From contig JAJYJD010000021.1 of the NCBI GenBank assembly GCA_021789755.1, positions 1 to 22,392 on the forward strand: a DNA stretch of 22,392 bases. Reading direction: 5' to 3'. Position numbers and translations under genes: made by a program. How positions within the stretch are numbered: position 1 is the first letter of the stretch; each line of letters starts with the position of its first letter. The notes under the pieces were generated by a model that saw nothing but the letters and a program-made list of their open reading frames with translations, was not told where the DNA came from and searched no databases. Source of the DNA: Bacteroidota bacterium (lineage in GTDB: Bacteria > Bacteroidota > Ignavibacteria > Kryptoniales > JAKASW01). Below are positions 1 to 7,056 of the stretch, one piece after another.

Positions 1-438
1 CTGCGCAAGCCCGACGCGTTGCTTGTATCCTTTTGAGAGTCTGTAGATAGGGTCGTAGAGGACCTCCCCCAGCCCGCAGCGTTCGACGACAAAATCAAGA
101 CGCCCTGCCGTTTTCGCCGGGTCAAGGCCCGACAGCTCCGCCGTGAATTTCAAATACTCGTGCACTTCGAGCTCCGTATAAAGAGGATTGCTCTCAGGCA
201 GATATCCGATCCTCGACCGGAGTGCGGCGTTGTCCTGACCCACGGGCTCGCCATTGATCAAGACAGAGCCTTCGGTTGCAGCAAGATAGCCGGTTATGAC
301 TCTCATCGTGGTTGTCTTCCCTGCCCCATTCGGACCAAGGAAACCGACCACGCTGGGCTCGTTTATCCGGAACGAAACACCGTCGACTGCTGTTACAGAG
401 CCGAACGATTTTTTAACTTCTCTAATCTCAAGACCCAT
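1..438 (-). CDS. ABC transporter ATP-binding protein, N-terminal part (cut by window edge)
   Basis: This is the nucleotide-binding subunit of an ABC transporter. Only the first 146 codons are in the window; the reading frame is open through position 1. Read from the ATG at 438, residues 35-43 are the Walker A motif GPNGAGKTT, a YLPES Q-loop-like segment follows, and residues 134-146 contain the ABC signature in the form LSKGYKQRVG. The Walker B and H-loop lie outside. The LSKGYxQRVGLA form and the overall N-terminal half resemble GldA/CcmA-type ATPases that pair with ABC-2 permeases. GldA is the gliding-motility ATPase of Bacteroidota, but similar proteins occur in non-gliders, so no gliding role is claimed. 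The gene diverges from the sigma-factor gene with only 49 bases between start codons. No Shine-Dalgarno sequence precedes the ATG. Confidence 0.92.
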   Translation of the reverse strand, partial: MGLEIREVKKSFGSVTAVDGVSFRINEPSVVGFLGPNGAGKTTTMRVITGYLAATEGSVLINGEPVGQDNAALRSRIGYLPESNPLYTELEVHEYLKFTAELSGLDPAKTAGRLDFVVERCGLGEVLYDPIYRLSKGYKQRVGLAQ

Positions 439-446
439 AACGTTTG

Positions 447-477
447 CAAATTTATCGGCATTCAGCAAAATTGTCAA
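447..477 (-). promoter_or_regulatory. Candidate promoter of the ABC transporter gene
   Basis: On the minus strand TTGACA (477-472) is followed after 17 bases by TAAATT, which is part of TAAATTTG (454-447). This fits both a sigma-70 -35 box and the Bacteroidota pattern TTG-N20-TAnnTTTG exactly. Transcription would begin at about 440-443, only a few bases before the ATG at 438, so the message would be nearly leaderless. The motifs are seen directly; activity is inferred. Confidence 0.55.
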
Positions 478-487
478 CACAGAATTT

Positions 488-1132
488 ATGCCCGACACAC
501 TGAACCGCAGCGCCTCCGGCTCGTCTAATGAACTGAAGTCGTATGATAAGAGGATCAAGGAAAAGGAACTCATTGACCGCGCATTGCGGGGCGATGAATC
601 AGCCTTTTCGGAGATTATCACGCTTTACAAAGGAAAGGTCGCAGCAACCGTCTATTCCATCCTCGGAAGGGATTATGTCGATGAAGTCTCGCATGAAGCG
701 TTCATCCGCGCCTTCAACTCGATCCGGCGGTACAGGAGAGATTCATCATTTTACACATATCTGATAAGGATTACGGTAAACCTCTGCCGGGACGAAATTC
801 GACGAAAGCAGATAAAACACATTTTCAGTTTCACGGAAGCTTTCAGCCGAAGTGACGACTATGATGCCCAGGAACAGATACAGACCGGGACCTCAAGCGA
901 CCCGGTCAATGTCTTCGACTCCGGAGAGACTCTTCGTATTGTGAGAGAAGAGATGCAAAACCTCCCGCCCATCCTTCGCGCAGCCGTAACGATGCGAGAG
1001 ATTGACGAGTTGAGTTACCACGAAATAGCCAAGCTTTTGAGGATAAGCGTCGGAACCGCAAAGACGAGAGTATTCCGGGCAAGACAAGTTCTTCGTGAGA
1101 AACTAACTGTGAGGCTCAGTGATGGGAAATAG
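488..1132 (+). CDS. ECF-family RNA polymerase sigma factor
   Basis: A 214-residue extracytoplasmic-function sigma factor that would direct RNA polymerase to a small regulon, probably including its own operon. Region 2 spans about residues 25-110 (DESAFSEIITLY, DEVSHEAFIRAFNSI, FYTYLIRITVNLCRDEIRRK). Region 4 is at about 165-210 (LPPILRAAVTMREIDELSYHEIAKLL, then a helix-turn-helix with GTAKTRVFRAR). An acidic linker separates them. The start at 488 was chosen because the upstream in-frame extension to 296 overlaps the divergent ABC gene and has no sigma-like sequence; 488 has no clear Shine-Dalgarno, so it is the best choice rather than certain. The stop overlaps the anti-sigma gene start, indicating translational coupling. 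The family is certain; the ECF subgroup is not assigned. Confidence 0.95.
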   Translation: MPDTLNRSASGSSNELKSYDKRIKEKELIDRALRGDESAFSEIITLYKGKVAATVYSILGRDYVDEVSHEAFIRAFNSIRRYRRDSSFYTYLIRITVNLCRDEIRRKQIKHIFSFTEAFSRSDDYDAQEQIQTGTSSDPVNVFDSGETLRIVREEMQNLPPILRAAVTMREIDELSYHEIAKLLRISVGTAKTRVFRARQVLREKLTVRLSDGK

Positions 1133-1568
1133 TTGCCGCTACTTCGCTTACGTCGACAGCTACGCGCATGCGGAGCTCTCAGGCGAAATCCTTTCGGAGT
1201 TCGAAAGACACCTGACGACCTGCCCTGAATGCATGAGAGAGTTGGGCGCCCTGAAGAAATTGAAGTCGGTCCTGAGCGAGGCGTTCGAGGCTCCTCTCGA
1301 TCAGCGCTTCAACTACGCCGTTATCACGGAACTCAGGACAAGCAATGCCCCGGCCCCGGTAAAGGAAATCCGGATAGCGATCGAAGACATCGCCATCAGC
1401 CTGGCAACTCTGGTCGTCATAGTTCTCTTAGCCATTCAGCTTTTCAACAGACCGGCGGTGAGCTCGGTTGAGATGGCGGGGAGACTTAACAGAATCGAAA
1501 AAAGCTCTATCGAACAGTCGAGCCTTTCCAACGACCAGGTACTCGAACTCGTCTTAAGGAGCAAATAA
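1122..1568 (+). CDS. Membrane-anchored zinc-finger anti-sigma factor
   Basis: A 148-residue protein likely to hold the preceding ECF sigma factor inactive at the inner membrane. The N-terminal cytoplasmic part carries the HxxxCxxC zinc motif of ZAS-type anti-sigma domains (H30, C34, C37). A single membrane helix lies at about residues 90-108 (ISLATLVVIVLLAIQLF), and about 40 residues follow on the periplasmic side. A GTG three bases upstream (1119) is an alternative start; ATG 1122 is preferred. Either start lies inside the sigma gene, overlapping it by 11-14 bases, the usual coupled arrangement for a sigma/anti-sigma pair. The short periplasmic tail has no recognised sensor domain, so sensing may fall to the next gene product. 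Confidence 0.9.
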   Translation: MGNSCRYFAYVDSYAHAELSGEILSEFERHLTTCPECMRELGALKKLKSVLSEAFEAPLDQRFNYAVITELRTSNAPAPVKEIRIAIEDIAISLATLVVIVLLAIQLFNRPAVSSVEMAGRLNRIEKSSIEQSSLSNDQVLELVLRSK

Positions 1569-1928
1569 GTGATAAGACAAAGAACTCTCTGGATGGCCAT
1601 AATCGTCTCGCTGGTCATCGGCGGCATCGCCGGTTTCGGGATTGACCGCTTCTACTTCCAGCACAGCAATTCGCATTTCGGGAAAACGAGATTTGTCCAT
1701 TTCATGACGCAGCAATTAGCGTTGACAAACACCCAGCAGAGACAACTGGATTCCATAATTACATTCGTGCATCCGAAGTTTCAGGGAATCAGGAAGGGAT
1801 TCAAGAGCGCAATGCAGAGTCAAGTCGATTCAACTCAGGCTATGATCAAAAGGATTCTCACGGCGCAGCAGCAGGTCAAACTTGACTCGCTGAACCAGAA
1901 GATGCAGAGCGATAACGATAACAGATAG
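1569..1928 (+). CDS. Small membrane-tethered LTxxQ-type (Spy/CpxP/CnrX-like) periplasmic protein
   Basis: A 119-residue protein with an N-terminal signal anchor (about residues 7-24, LWMAIIVSLVIGGIAGFGI) and an all-helical, Gln-rich periplasmic part. Two LTxxQ-like repeats are visible: LTNTQQRQLDSI and LTAQQQVKLDSL. This is the pattern of the Spy/CpxP/CnrX superfamily, whose members are periplasmic chaperones or metal and envelope-stress sensors. The start is GTG at 1569, directly after the anti-sigma stop, with a good AAGGAG at 1556-1561. There is no cluster of His/Met ligands that would make metal binding obvious. Its place between the anti-sigma factor and the pump suggests it senses periplasmic stress for the operon. 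The role is an inference; family membership is fairly secure. Confidence 0.82.
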   Translation: MIRQRTLWMAIIVSLVIGGIAGFGIDRFYFQHSNSHFGKTRFVHFMTQQLALTNTQQRQLDSIITFVHPKFQGIRKGFKSAMQSQVDSTQAMIKRILTAQQQVKLDSLNQKMQSDNDNR

Positions 1929-1936
1929 GATTTTAG

Positions 1937-3052
1937 ATGAGCAAGAATCAGAAGCGAGCTTACGTTTTTTCGGCCGGCATAGTGATCCTGTTGGCCGTAC
2001 TCGTTTACTTCAGAATCAAGGCAAATGCAGAAGAAGCAAATCAGACAGCACGTCCGGTACCTACCGTACAAATTGCCCGCGCAGAAATCGGTGACATCTC
2101 GAGAACGATTTCTTTTACGGGCGATGTCGCGGCGATTCAGGAGTCGAATATATTTCCTAGAGTGAACGGAAATATTGAACAGGAGTACGTCGACATCGGC
2201 GACTATGTAGAGAAGGGCCAGATACTCGCCCTGATCGACACCACGATTTACTCCGAGAATGCAAGACAATCGAGGGCGAATTTTCTCCAGGCGGAGGCAA
2301 CTCTCGCAAACGCAAAACTGACGTACGAGAGAGACAGGAGCCTCCTCGAACAAAACCTCGTGGCCAAACAGGACCTCGACAACGCGGAAACCTCATACAA
2401 AGTGGCTCTGGCGCAAGAAGAAGCAGCAGCTGCAAACCTGAAGAATGCGCAGGTTCAACTCGGTTACTGCCGCATTGAGGCCCCTTTTTCCGGATATATT
2501 ACCAGACGGTTCTTTGATCCCGGAACTTACGTTACCTCATCGACTAACTCCTCAAGCTCGAACCTTTTCTATCTCGCCGCCATAAATAAAGTGAAGGTAC
2601 TGGTTGATGTCCTCGAGGAGGATATCCCCCTGCTCCCGAAAGTCGAGGACGTACGGATAAGGGTTGATGCTTACCCGGACATTGTCTTTCACGGAAAGAT
2701 AACCAGGGTCAGTCAGCAACTTGACCTATCGACACGAACGATGCCGGTCGAAGTAGATATTAATAACCCTCAGCGGCTGCTGAAACCGGGGATGTTCGCC
2801 AGTGTCGACCTGATTTTCGACAAGGTAGACCACGCAATAATCCTTCCCACGCAGGTGGTAATGAAGGATGACACCGGAAATTATGTTTACACTCTCAGCA
2901 ACGGTGAAATCGTTCACAAAGCCTACGTCACAATTGGAGTCACCTATGACAACCAGGACCAGGTGCTCTCCGGGATAACCGACAAAGATCAGGTGGTCTT
3001 CATGGGTTACGATATGGTACACGACGGGATGAAAGTCAGGGTGGCGAGATAA
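1937..3052 (+). CDS. RND efflux periplasmic adaptor (membrane-fusion) protein
   Basis: A 371-residue adaptor of the HlyD/AcrA type linking an inner-membrane RND pump to an outer-membrane channel. An N-terminal hydrophobic segment (residues 8-26) serves as anchor; there is no lipobox cysteine, unlike AcrA. The first lipoyl half is near residues 75-101 (VNGNIEQEYVDIGDYVEKGQ), followed by a Gln/Ala-rich coiled-coil hairpin at about 105-175. The second lipoyl half has the hallmark RIEAPFSGYI at 179-188. Beta-barrel and membrane-proximal domains fill the rest. An AGGA sits at a normal distance before ATG 1937. The gene lies 8 bases after the LTxxQ gene and 4 bases before the pump gene, so it is co-transcribed. 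Confidence 0.95.
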   Translation: MSKNQKRAYVFSAGIVILLAVLVYFRIKANAEEANQTARPVPTVQIARAEIGDISRTISFTGDVAAIQESNIFPRVNGNIEQEYVDIGDYVEKGQILALIDTTIYSENARQSRANFLQAEATLANAKLTYERDRSLLEQNLVAKQDLDNAETSYKVALAQEEAAAANLKNAQVQLGYCRIEAPFSGYITRRFFDPGTYVTSSTNSSSSNLFYLAAINKVKVLVDVLEEDIPLLPKVEDVRIRVDAYPDIVFHGKITRVSQQLDLSTRTMPVEVDINNPQRLLKPGMFASVDLIFDKVDHAIILPTQVVMKDDTGNYVYTLSNGEIVHKAYVTIGVTYDNQDQVLSGITDKDQVVFMGYDMVHDGMKVRVAR

Positions 3053-3056
3053 TTAT

Positions 3057-6000
3057 ATGTGGTTAACAAGACTTGCACTTAAATATCCCATCTCGACATT
3101 GATGGGGTCCATAGCTATCTTCGTCCTTGGTTTAGTCTCCTTCGTGCAGCTTCCGATAGATATGCTGCCCAATATTCAAATACCGGTGGTATCGGTAATA
3201 ACATTCTACAACGGGGCTGCTCCCACCGACATGGAGCAGTCGGTAACGGTTCCACTTGAACGTGCGGTCAGCAGCACCAACGACATAAGTTATGTCCAGT
3301 CACGAACCCGCGAAGGTATGTCGCAGATCTTCGTGTTCTTCAACTGGGGAACAAATACCGATGTCGGCCTGGTTGACATCATTCAAAAGGTAAACAGAGC
3401 GCTTGAACTCTTGCCTCCGGGGGTATCTCAGCCGGTGGCATTGCAGTTTGATATCAGCAACATTCCTGTCTGCACGGTCGTCCTCAGCAGTGACATGGAT
3501 CCGCGCGACCTCTATGATCTTGCATACAACGTCATAGAGCCGCAGCTCGAGCACCTTCCAGGCGTTGCGCAGGCAGGTGTGACTGGCGGTGAGATCAGGG
3601 AGATTCACCTCATCATCGATAGGAGCAAGCTTGAGGCGCTGAACATTCCAATCGAGGCCGTTACACAAGCTGTAGCGAGCTCAAACCTCATCCTCCCTTC
3701 GGGCGATTTGAAGACAGGAATGTACGACTATTCGCTGACTACGGAGAGTCAGTTCAGCCTCGTGAAACCCATGGAGAACATCGTTGTAAAAGTCGTGAAC
3801 GGCGATCCGATAAGAATCAGTGACATCGGTAAAGTCGAGGATTCGTTCCAGGAGCAAACGGAGGTTCTCAGAGTAGACGGTAAGAACGGTGTTATCCTCA
3901 GGATTCAGAAATCTCCCGACGCGAATACTGTGCAGGTGGTAAAGGAAGTAATGGCGGATCTGCCCAAACTTCAGGGTGTCCCCGCATCAGTCAAGTCATC
4001 CGTAGCTTTCGACCAGAGCAGATACATTAAACAATCGATCAGCGGCCTGGAGATGGAAGCTGCCATGGGCGCACTCCTGGCCACAATAGTGATCCTCTTG
4101 TTCTTGAGAGATCTTCGGAGCGCTTTGGTGATCTTCATTGCGATTCCGCTGTCGATCCTTGTAGCCTTCATCTTCTTCAGGTTCAGCGGAAGTTCGTTGA
4201 ACATAATGACCCTCGGAGGACTGGCGCTTGGCGTTGGAAGAATGGTCGACGATTCGATAGTGGAACTTGAAAACATAACCCGTCACTTCGGGCTGATGGG
4301 CAAAGCCGGTGTGAGCAAAATGCAGGCGACCCTGGACGCCGCTCTGGAGGTCGCCGGCCCGATTTTCATCTCCACCCTGTCGACGGTGATAGTCTTTTTA
4401 CCCGTGATTTTCCTTTCGGGAATCGCCCAATTGTTGTTCATGCCTCTCGTGCTCACTATTACCGTCGCACTCTTCGGCTCATTCTTTGTTTCCCGGACTG
4501 TTACCCCCCTCTTGTGCAATAAGGTTTTGAAGCCTGAGGAGGAAATCGATCCACATTCGACAAGATTCATCGACCGGGCAAAGTTGAGCTCTAAACACTT
4601 CTTTGACGAACTCGACAACACATATCAGAGGATAATCGGGACCGCACTGAGGCATAGAAAGCAAGTAATCTTTGGCGTCGCGGGGTTTGCAGTTGTTTCG
4701 TTTTTGCTTTTCAAATTTGTAGGAACTGAGTTCTTCCCCAATACTGATGAGAGTCAATTTTCAGTGACCGTTAAACTGCCCGTCGGTACTCGCATGGAAG
4801 AGACGGAGAAATATGTCGCGAATGTCGAGCACCTCATCAGAAAGTATGCGCCCGAAACGACGAAGATTATTTCGGATATCGGCGTTCCGAATGAGAAAAG
4901 CGGGAATCTATTCAGCCAGAACGCCGGCACTTATGCAGCGAACATTCAAGTACAGCTCATTGACCCCACAAAAAGACAACGGTCTGAAGATCAAATAATG
5001 AATGCCCTCCGGCCAAGATTGATGGCGCTTCCTGGGGCGCGGATTTTTCTTGCGCCTGGCGGCTTTCTTCACTTCTTGCTGAACTTCGGCTCAAACGCGC
5101 CTATCGACGTTGCAATCATGGGATATAACCTGCAGACCGGGATGAACCTTGCGCATCAGGTTTTGGATATGGTCAGGACGACACCCGGTGCGACCGACGC
5201 GCAAATCAGCATGGATCCCAATATGCCGCAGTTAAAAGTGGTGGTCGATAGGGTGAAAGCCGGCGCACTCGGGGTAAACGTCGCCGATATTGCAAATACC
5301 GTGGCAACCGCAATTGACGGCGCCGTAGCCTCACAGTACACCGATCCCCAGACCGGTAACCAGTACAACATCCTGGTTCGCCTGGACTCAACCGATCGAA
5401 ATCGCATCGACGATATCGGCAAGTTGACGGTTCCCAGTTCGTCGGGCCAATTAGTGAAGTTGGGAAACATCGCCCGGGTGGAGATGGCCAGCACGCCCGT
5501 TGAGATCGACAGAAAGTATCAGCAGAGAATTATCGACGTGACTGCCAACGTGACCGGAAGGGATCTTGGAAGCGTATCATCGGACATTCAAGCACGATTG
5601 AGTAAACTGTCCGTTCCGATCGGTTTTCAGGTTGTCCAGAGCGGTAACATTGAGCAGCAGAAAAGCACCTTCAAATCGCTTCTCCTTGCCCTCCTTCTCG
5701 CCATCATAATGGTCTATATGGTGATGGCGTCGCAGTTCCAGTCACTCGTCGATCCTTTTATCATAATGTTCACAGTTCCGCTCGGTGTGGCAGGTGTCGT
5801 CTGGGCGTTGTTCCTCACTAACACGAGTCTCTCTGTCACTTCCTTCGAAGGCGTAATCGTCATGGTCGGCATTGTTGTGTCGAACGGCATTTTGCTGATC
5901 GACTACATAAACCGGCTGAGGAAACGAGGAGTTGAGCTTCATGAGGCAGTAACACTGGGCGGAAGAACGCGACTCCGGCCGATATTGATGACTTCTCTGG

Positions 6001-6185
6001 CTACTGTTCTCGGTCTGCTTCCGATGGCATTCGGGATGGGCGGCGATCAGTCACAAGCGCCTTTGGCTATCGCGGTGATCGGCGGCCTGACCGTCTCCAC
6101 TTTCCTGACGCTGATATTTGTCCCAACCCTGTACACGATCTTCGAAGAGAAATTCAAACGCGAGCTGAAAGCGGAAGAATTATAA
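3057..6185 (+). CDS. RND-family efflux pump, HAE1-like inner-membrane transporter
   Basis: A 1042-residue proton-driven efflux pump of the AcrB/MexB superfamily with two repeats, each containing a large periplasmic loop and a helix bundle. It starts with MWLTRLALKYPIST. The TM4 proton-relay pair is present as D398-D399 in GRMVDDSIVELENI, the HAE (drug/lipophile) form; heavy-metal RND pumps usually have DG or DA at this place. In TM10 the position of AcrB Lys940 is Ser942 (GIVVSNGILLIDYI), as in many non-proteobacterial RND pumps with Asn or Ser there. The ATG is 4 bases after the adaptor stop and lacks an obvious Shine-Dalgarno, consistent with translational coupling. No TolC-like gene follows, so the outer-membrane partner must be encoded elsewhere. 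The substrate cannot be predicted. Confidence 0.96.
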   Translation: MWLTRLALKYPISTLMGSIAIFVLGLVSFVQLPIDMLPNIQIPVVSVITFYNGAAPTDMEQSVTVPLERAVSSTNDISYVQSRTREGMSQIFVFFNWGTNTDVGLVDIIQKVNRALELLPPGVSQPVALQFDISNIPVCTVVLSSDMDPRDLYDLAYNVIEPQLEHLPGVAQAGVTGGEIREIHLIIDRSKLEALNIPIEAVTQAVASSNLILPSGDLKTGMYDYSLTTESQFSLVKPMENIVVKVVNGDPIRISDIGKVEDSFQEQTEVLRVDGKNGVILRIQKSPDANTVQVVKEVMADLPKLQGVPASVKSSVAFDQSRYIKQSISGLEMEAAMGALLATIVILLFLRDLRSALVIFIAIPLSILVAFIFFRFSGSSLNIMTLGGLALGVGRMVDDSIVELENITRHFGLMGKAGVSKMQATLDAALEVAGPIFISTLSTVIVFLPVIFLSGIAQLLFMPLVLTITVALFGSFFVSRTVTPLLCNKVLKPEEEIDPHSTRFIDRAKLSSKHFFDELDNTYQRIIGTALRHRKQVIFGVAGFAVVSFLLFKFVGTEFFPNTDESQFSVTVKLPVGTRMEETEKYVANVEHLIRKYAPETTKIISDIGVPNEKSGNLFSQNAGTYAANIQVQLIDPTKRQRSEDQIMNALRPRLMALPGARIFLAPGGFLHFLLNFGSNAPIDVAIMGYNLQTGMNLAHQVLDMVRTTPGATDAQISMDPNMPQLKVVVDRVKAGALGVNVADIANTVATAIDGAVASQYTDPQTGNQYNILVRLDSTDRNRIDDIGKLTVPSSSGQLVKLGNIARVEMASTPVEIDRKYQQRIIDVTANVTGRDLGSVSSDIQARLSKLSVPIGFQVVQSGNIEQQKSTFKSLLLALLLAIIMVYMVMASQFQSLVDPFIIMFTVPLGVAGVVWALFLTNTSLSVTSFEGVIVMVGIVVSNGILLIDYINRLRKRGVELHEAVTLGGRTRLRPILMTSLATVLGLLPMAFGMGGDQSQAPLAIAVIGGLTVSTFLTLIFVPTLYTIFEEKFKRELKAEEL

Positions 6186-6186
6186 G

Positions 6187-7056
6187 CTAAGACCCGGGCG
6201 TAAGATCACTTCCGCCCGGCCTTTCATTCGATCGCCTTTCCCCATCTGTTTTCCTGAAAACCAATATCATGAAATCACCCGCCGATCGTATAAGCGGCAC
6301 CCGCCTTATCTTATCATCGACCCCTTCCAGAATTCCTGCCAGCTTTGGATGAAAACGAAAGAAATCCTCCGCCCACAACGGCGGCGCTAAAATATTGAGC
6401 CCGAAAGAGTCGACGAGCCGAAACCCGAATAGTTCGGCAGTCCTTAAAAAGGAGGCCCGGCTGTGATAGTAAAGCCTGACATACGTACCACCTATCCTTG
6501 CGGTACCCCCCGATAACCTGCGCACAGATTTTCCGATTTTCCCCCTAATTGCGAAAGTCAGAGACTCCATAATAGAGAAGCGTGATACCGAGTTTACAAG
6601 GAACAACCCGCCGTCAGACAAATTTCTGCGAACAGATGCGAAGACCGGGTCCAGATTTTGCGCGAAATTTATTCCCCCGAAATTTGAGATTACCGAGTCG
6701 AATAGGACATCAGGCTTCGGAAGCGACCGGTAGTCGCCCACCTCGGCTTCTACTCTCCCGGAAAGTTCTCCGGCAGAAATGCTTTCCTTTGCGAATGAGA
6801 TCATCGCAGAAGAAATGTCGATGCCTTTTACACTGTGCCCATGGCGGGCAATTTCTATCGAGTCGATACCTGTTCCGCAGTTGATGTCCAGGACCCTGCA
6901 GCCTTTGTTGAGAAGAGTAAGAAAGTAGTCAATCACAACTTTCCGCGCCCTCAGAAAATGAGGAGCCTCTACGTTTCTCATATACTCCGTGGCATATCGT
7001 TCGAGGGCAGCCGCAACTTCTACTGCGACATCAGGCGCTTGGCCATTGCTTTTCAT
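6187..7056 (-). CDS. Class I SAM-dependent methyltransferase
   Basis: A 289-residue Rossmann-fold methyltransferase. Motif I is VLDINCGTG at residues 55-63, and the acidic residue ending strand beta-2 is D80 (VKGIDISSAMI). A VISNFGGINF segment sits at the motif IV position. The start ATG at 7056 overlaps the stop of the upstream radical SAM gene as ATGA, a classic coupled junction; a longer in-frame extension to 7164 would run 108 bases into that gene and is rejected. The C-terminal 100 residues (tyrosine- and arginine-rich, with FFRFHPKL and GDFMILVFRK) may select the substrate, which is unknown. It is the last gene of a three-gene minus-strand cluster, ending one base from the RND pump stop. 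The methyl acceptor could be a small molecule or lipid rather than a protein, but that is inference. Confidence 0.9.
   Translation of the reverse strand: MKSNGQAPDVAVEVAAALERYATEYMRNVEAPHFLRARKVVIDYFLTLLNKGCRVLDINCGTGIDSIEIARHGHSVKGIDISSAMISFAKESISAGELSGRVEAEVGDYRSLPKPDVLFDSVISNFGGINFAQNLDPVFASVRRNLSDGGLFLVNSVSRFSIMESLTFAIRGKIGKSVRRLSGGTARIGGTYVRLYYHSRASFLRTAELFGFRLVDSFGLNILAPPLWAEDFFRFHPKLAGILEGVDDKIRRVPLIRSAGDFMILVFRKTDGERRSNERPGGSDLTPGS
6194..6219. terminator. Hairpin at the convergent end of the RND operon and the methyltransferase gene
   Basis: CCGGGCG (6194-6200) and CGCCCGG (6213-6219) form a 7-bp G+C-only stem with a 12-base loop, starting 9 bases after the pump stop. On the plus strand it is followed by CCTTTC, a poor T-tract, so an intrinsic terminator is only plausible. 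The stem lies inside the last codons of the opposing methyltransferase gene. Confidence 0.4.

Noticed and set aside
369..384. GGAAC with a downstream CGTC as an ECF-type autoregulated promoter for the sigma operon
   Set aside because: The two elements are only 7 bases apart, whereas ECF promoters need about 16; no other pair was found upstream of 488.
296..487. In-frame N-terminal extension of the ECF sigma factor from 296
   Set aside because: It lies antisense to the ABC ATPase coding start, has no sigma-like sequence and no ribosome binding site; ATG 488 fits the family length.
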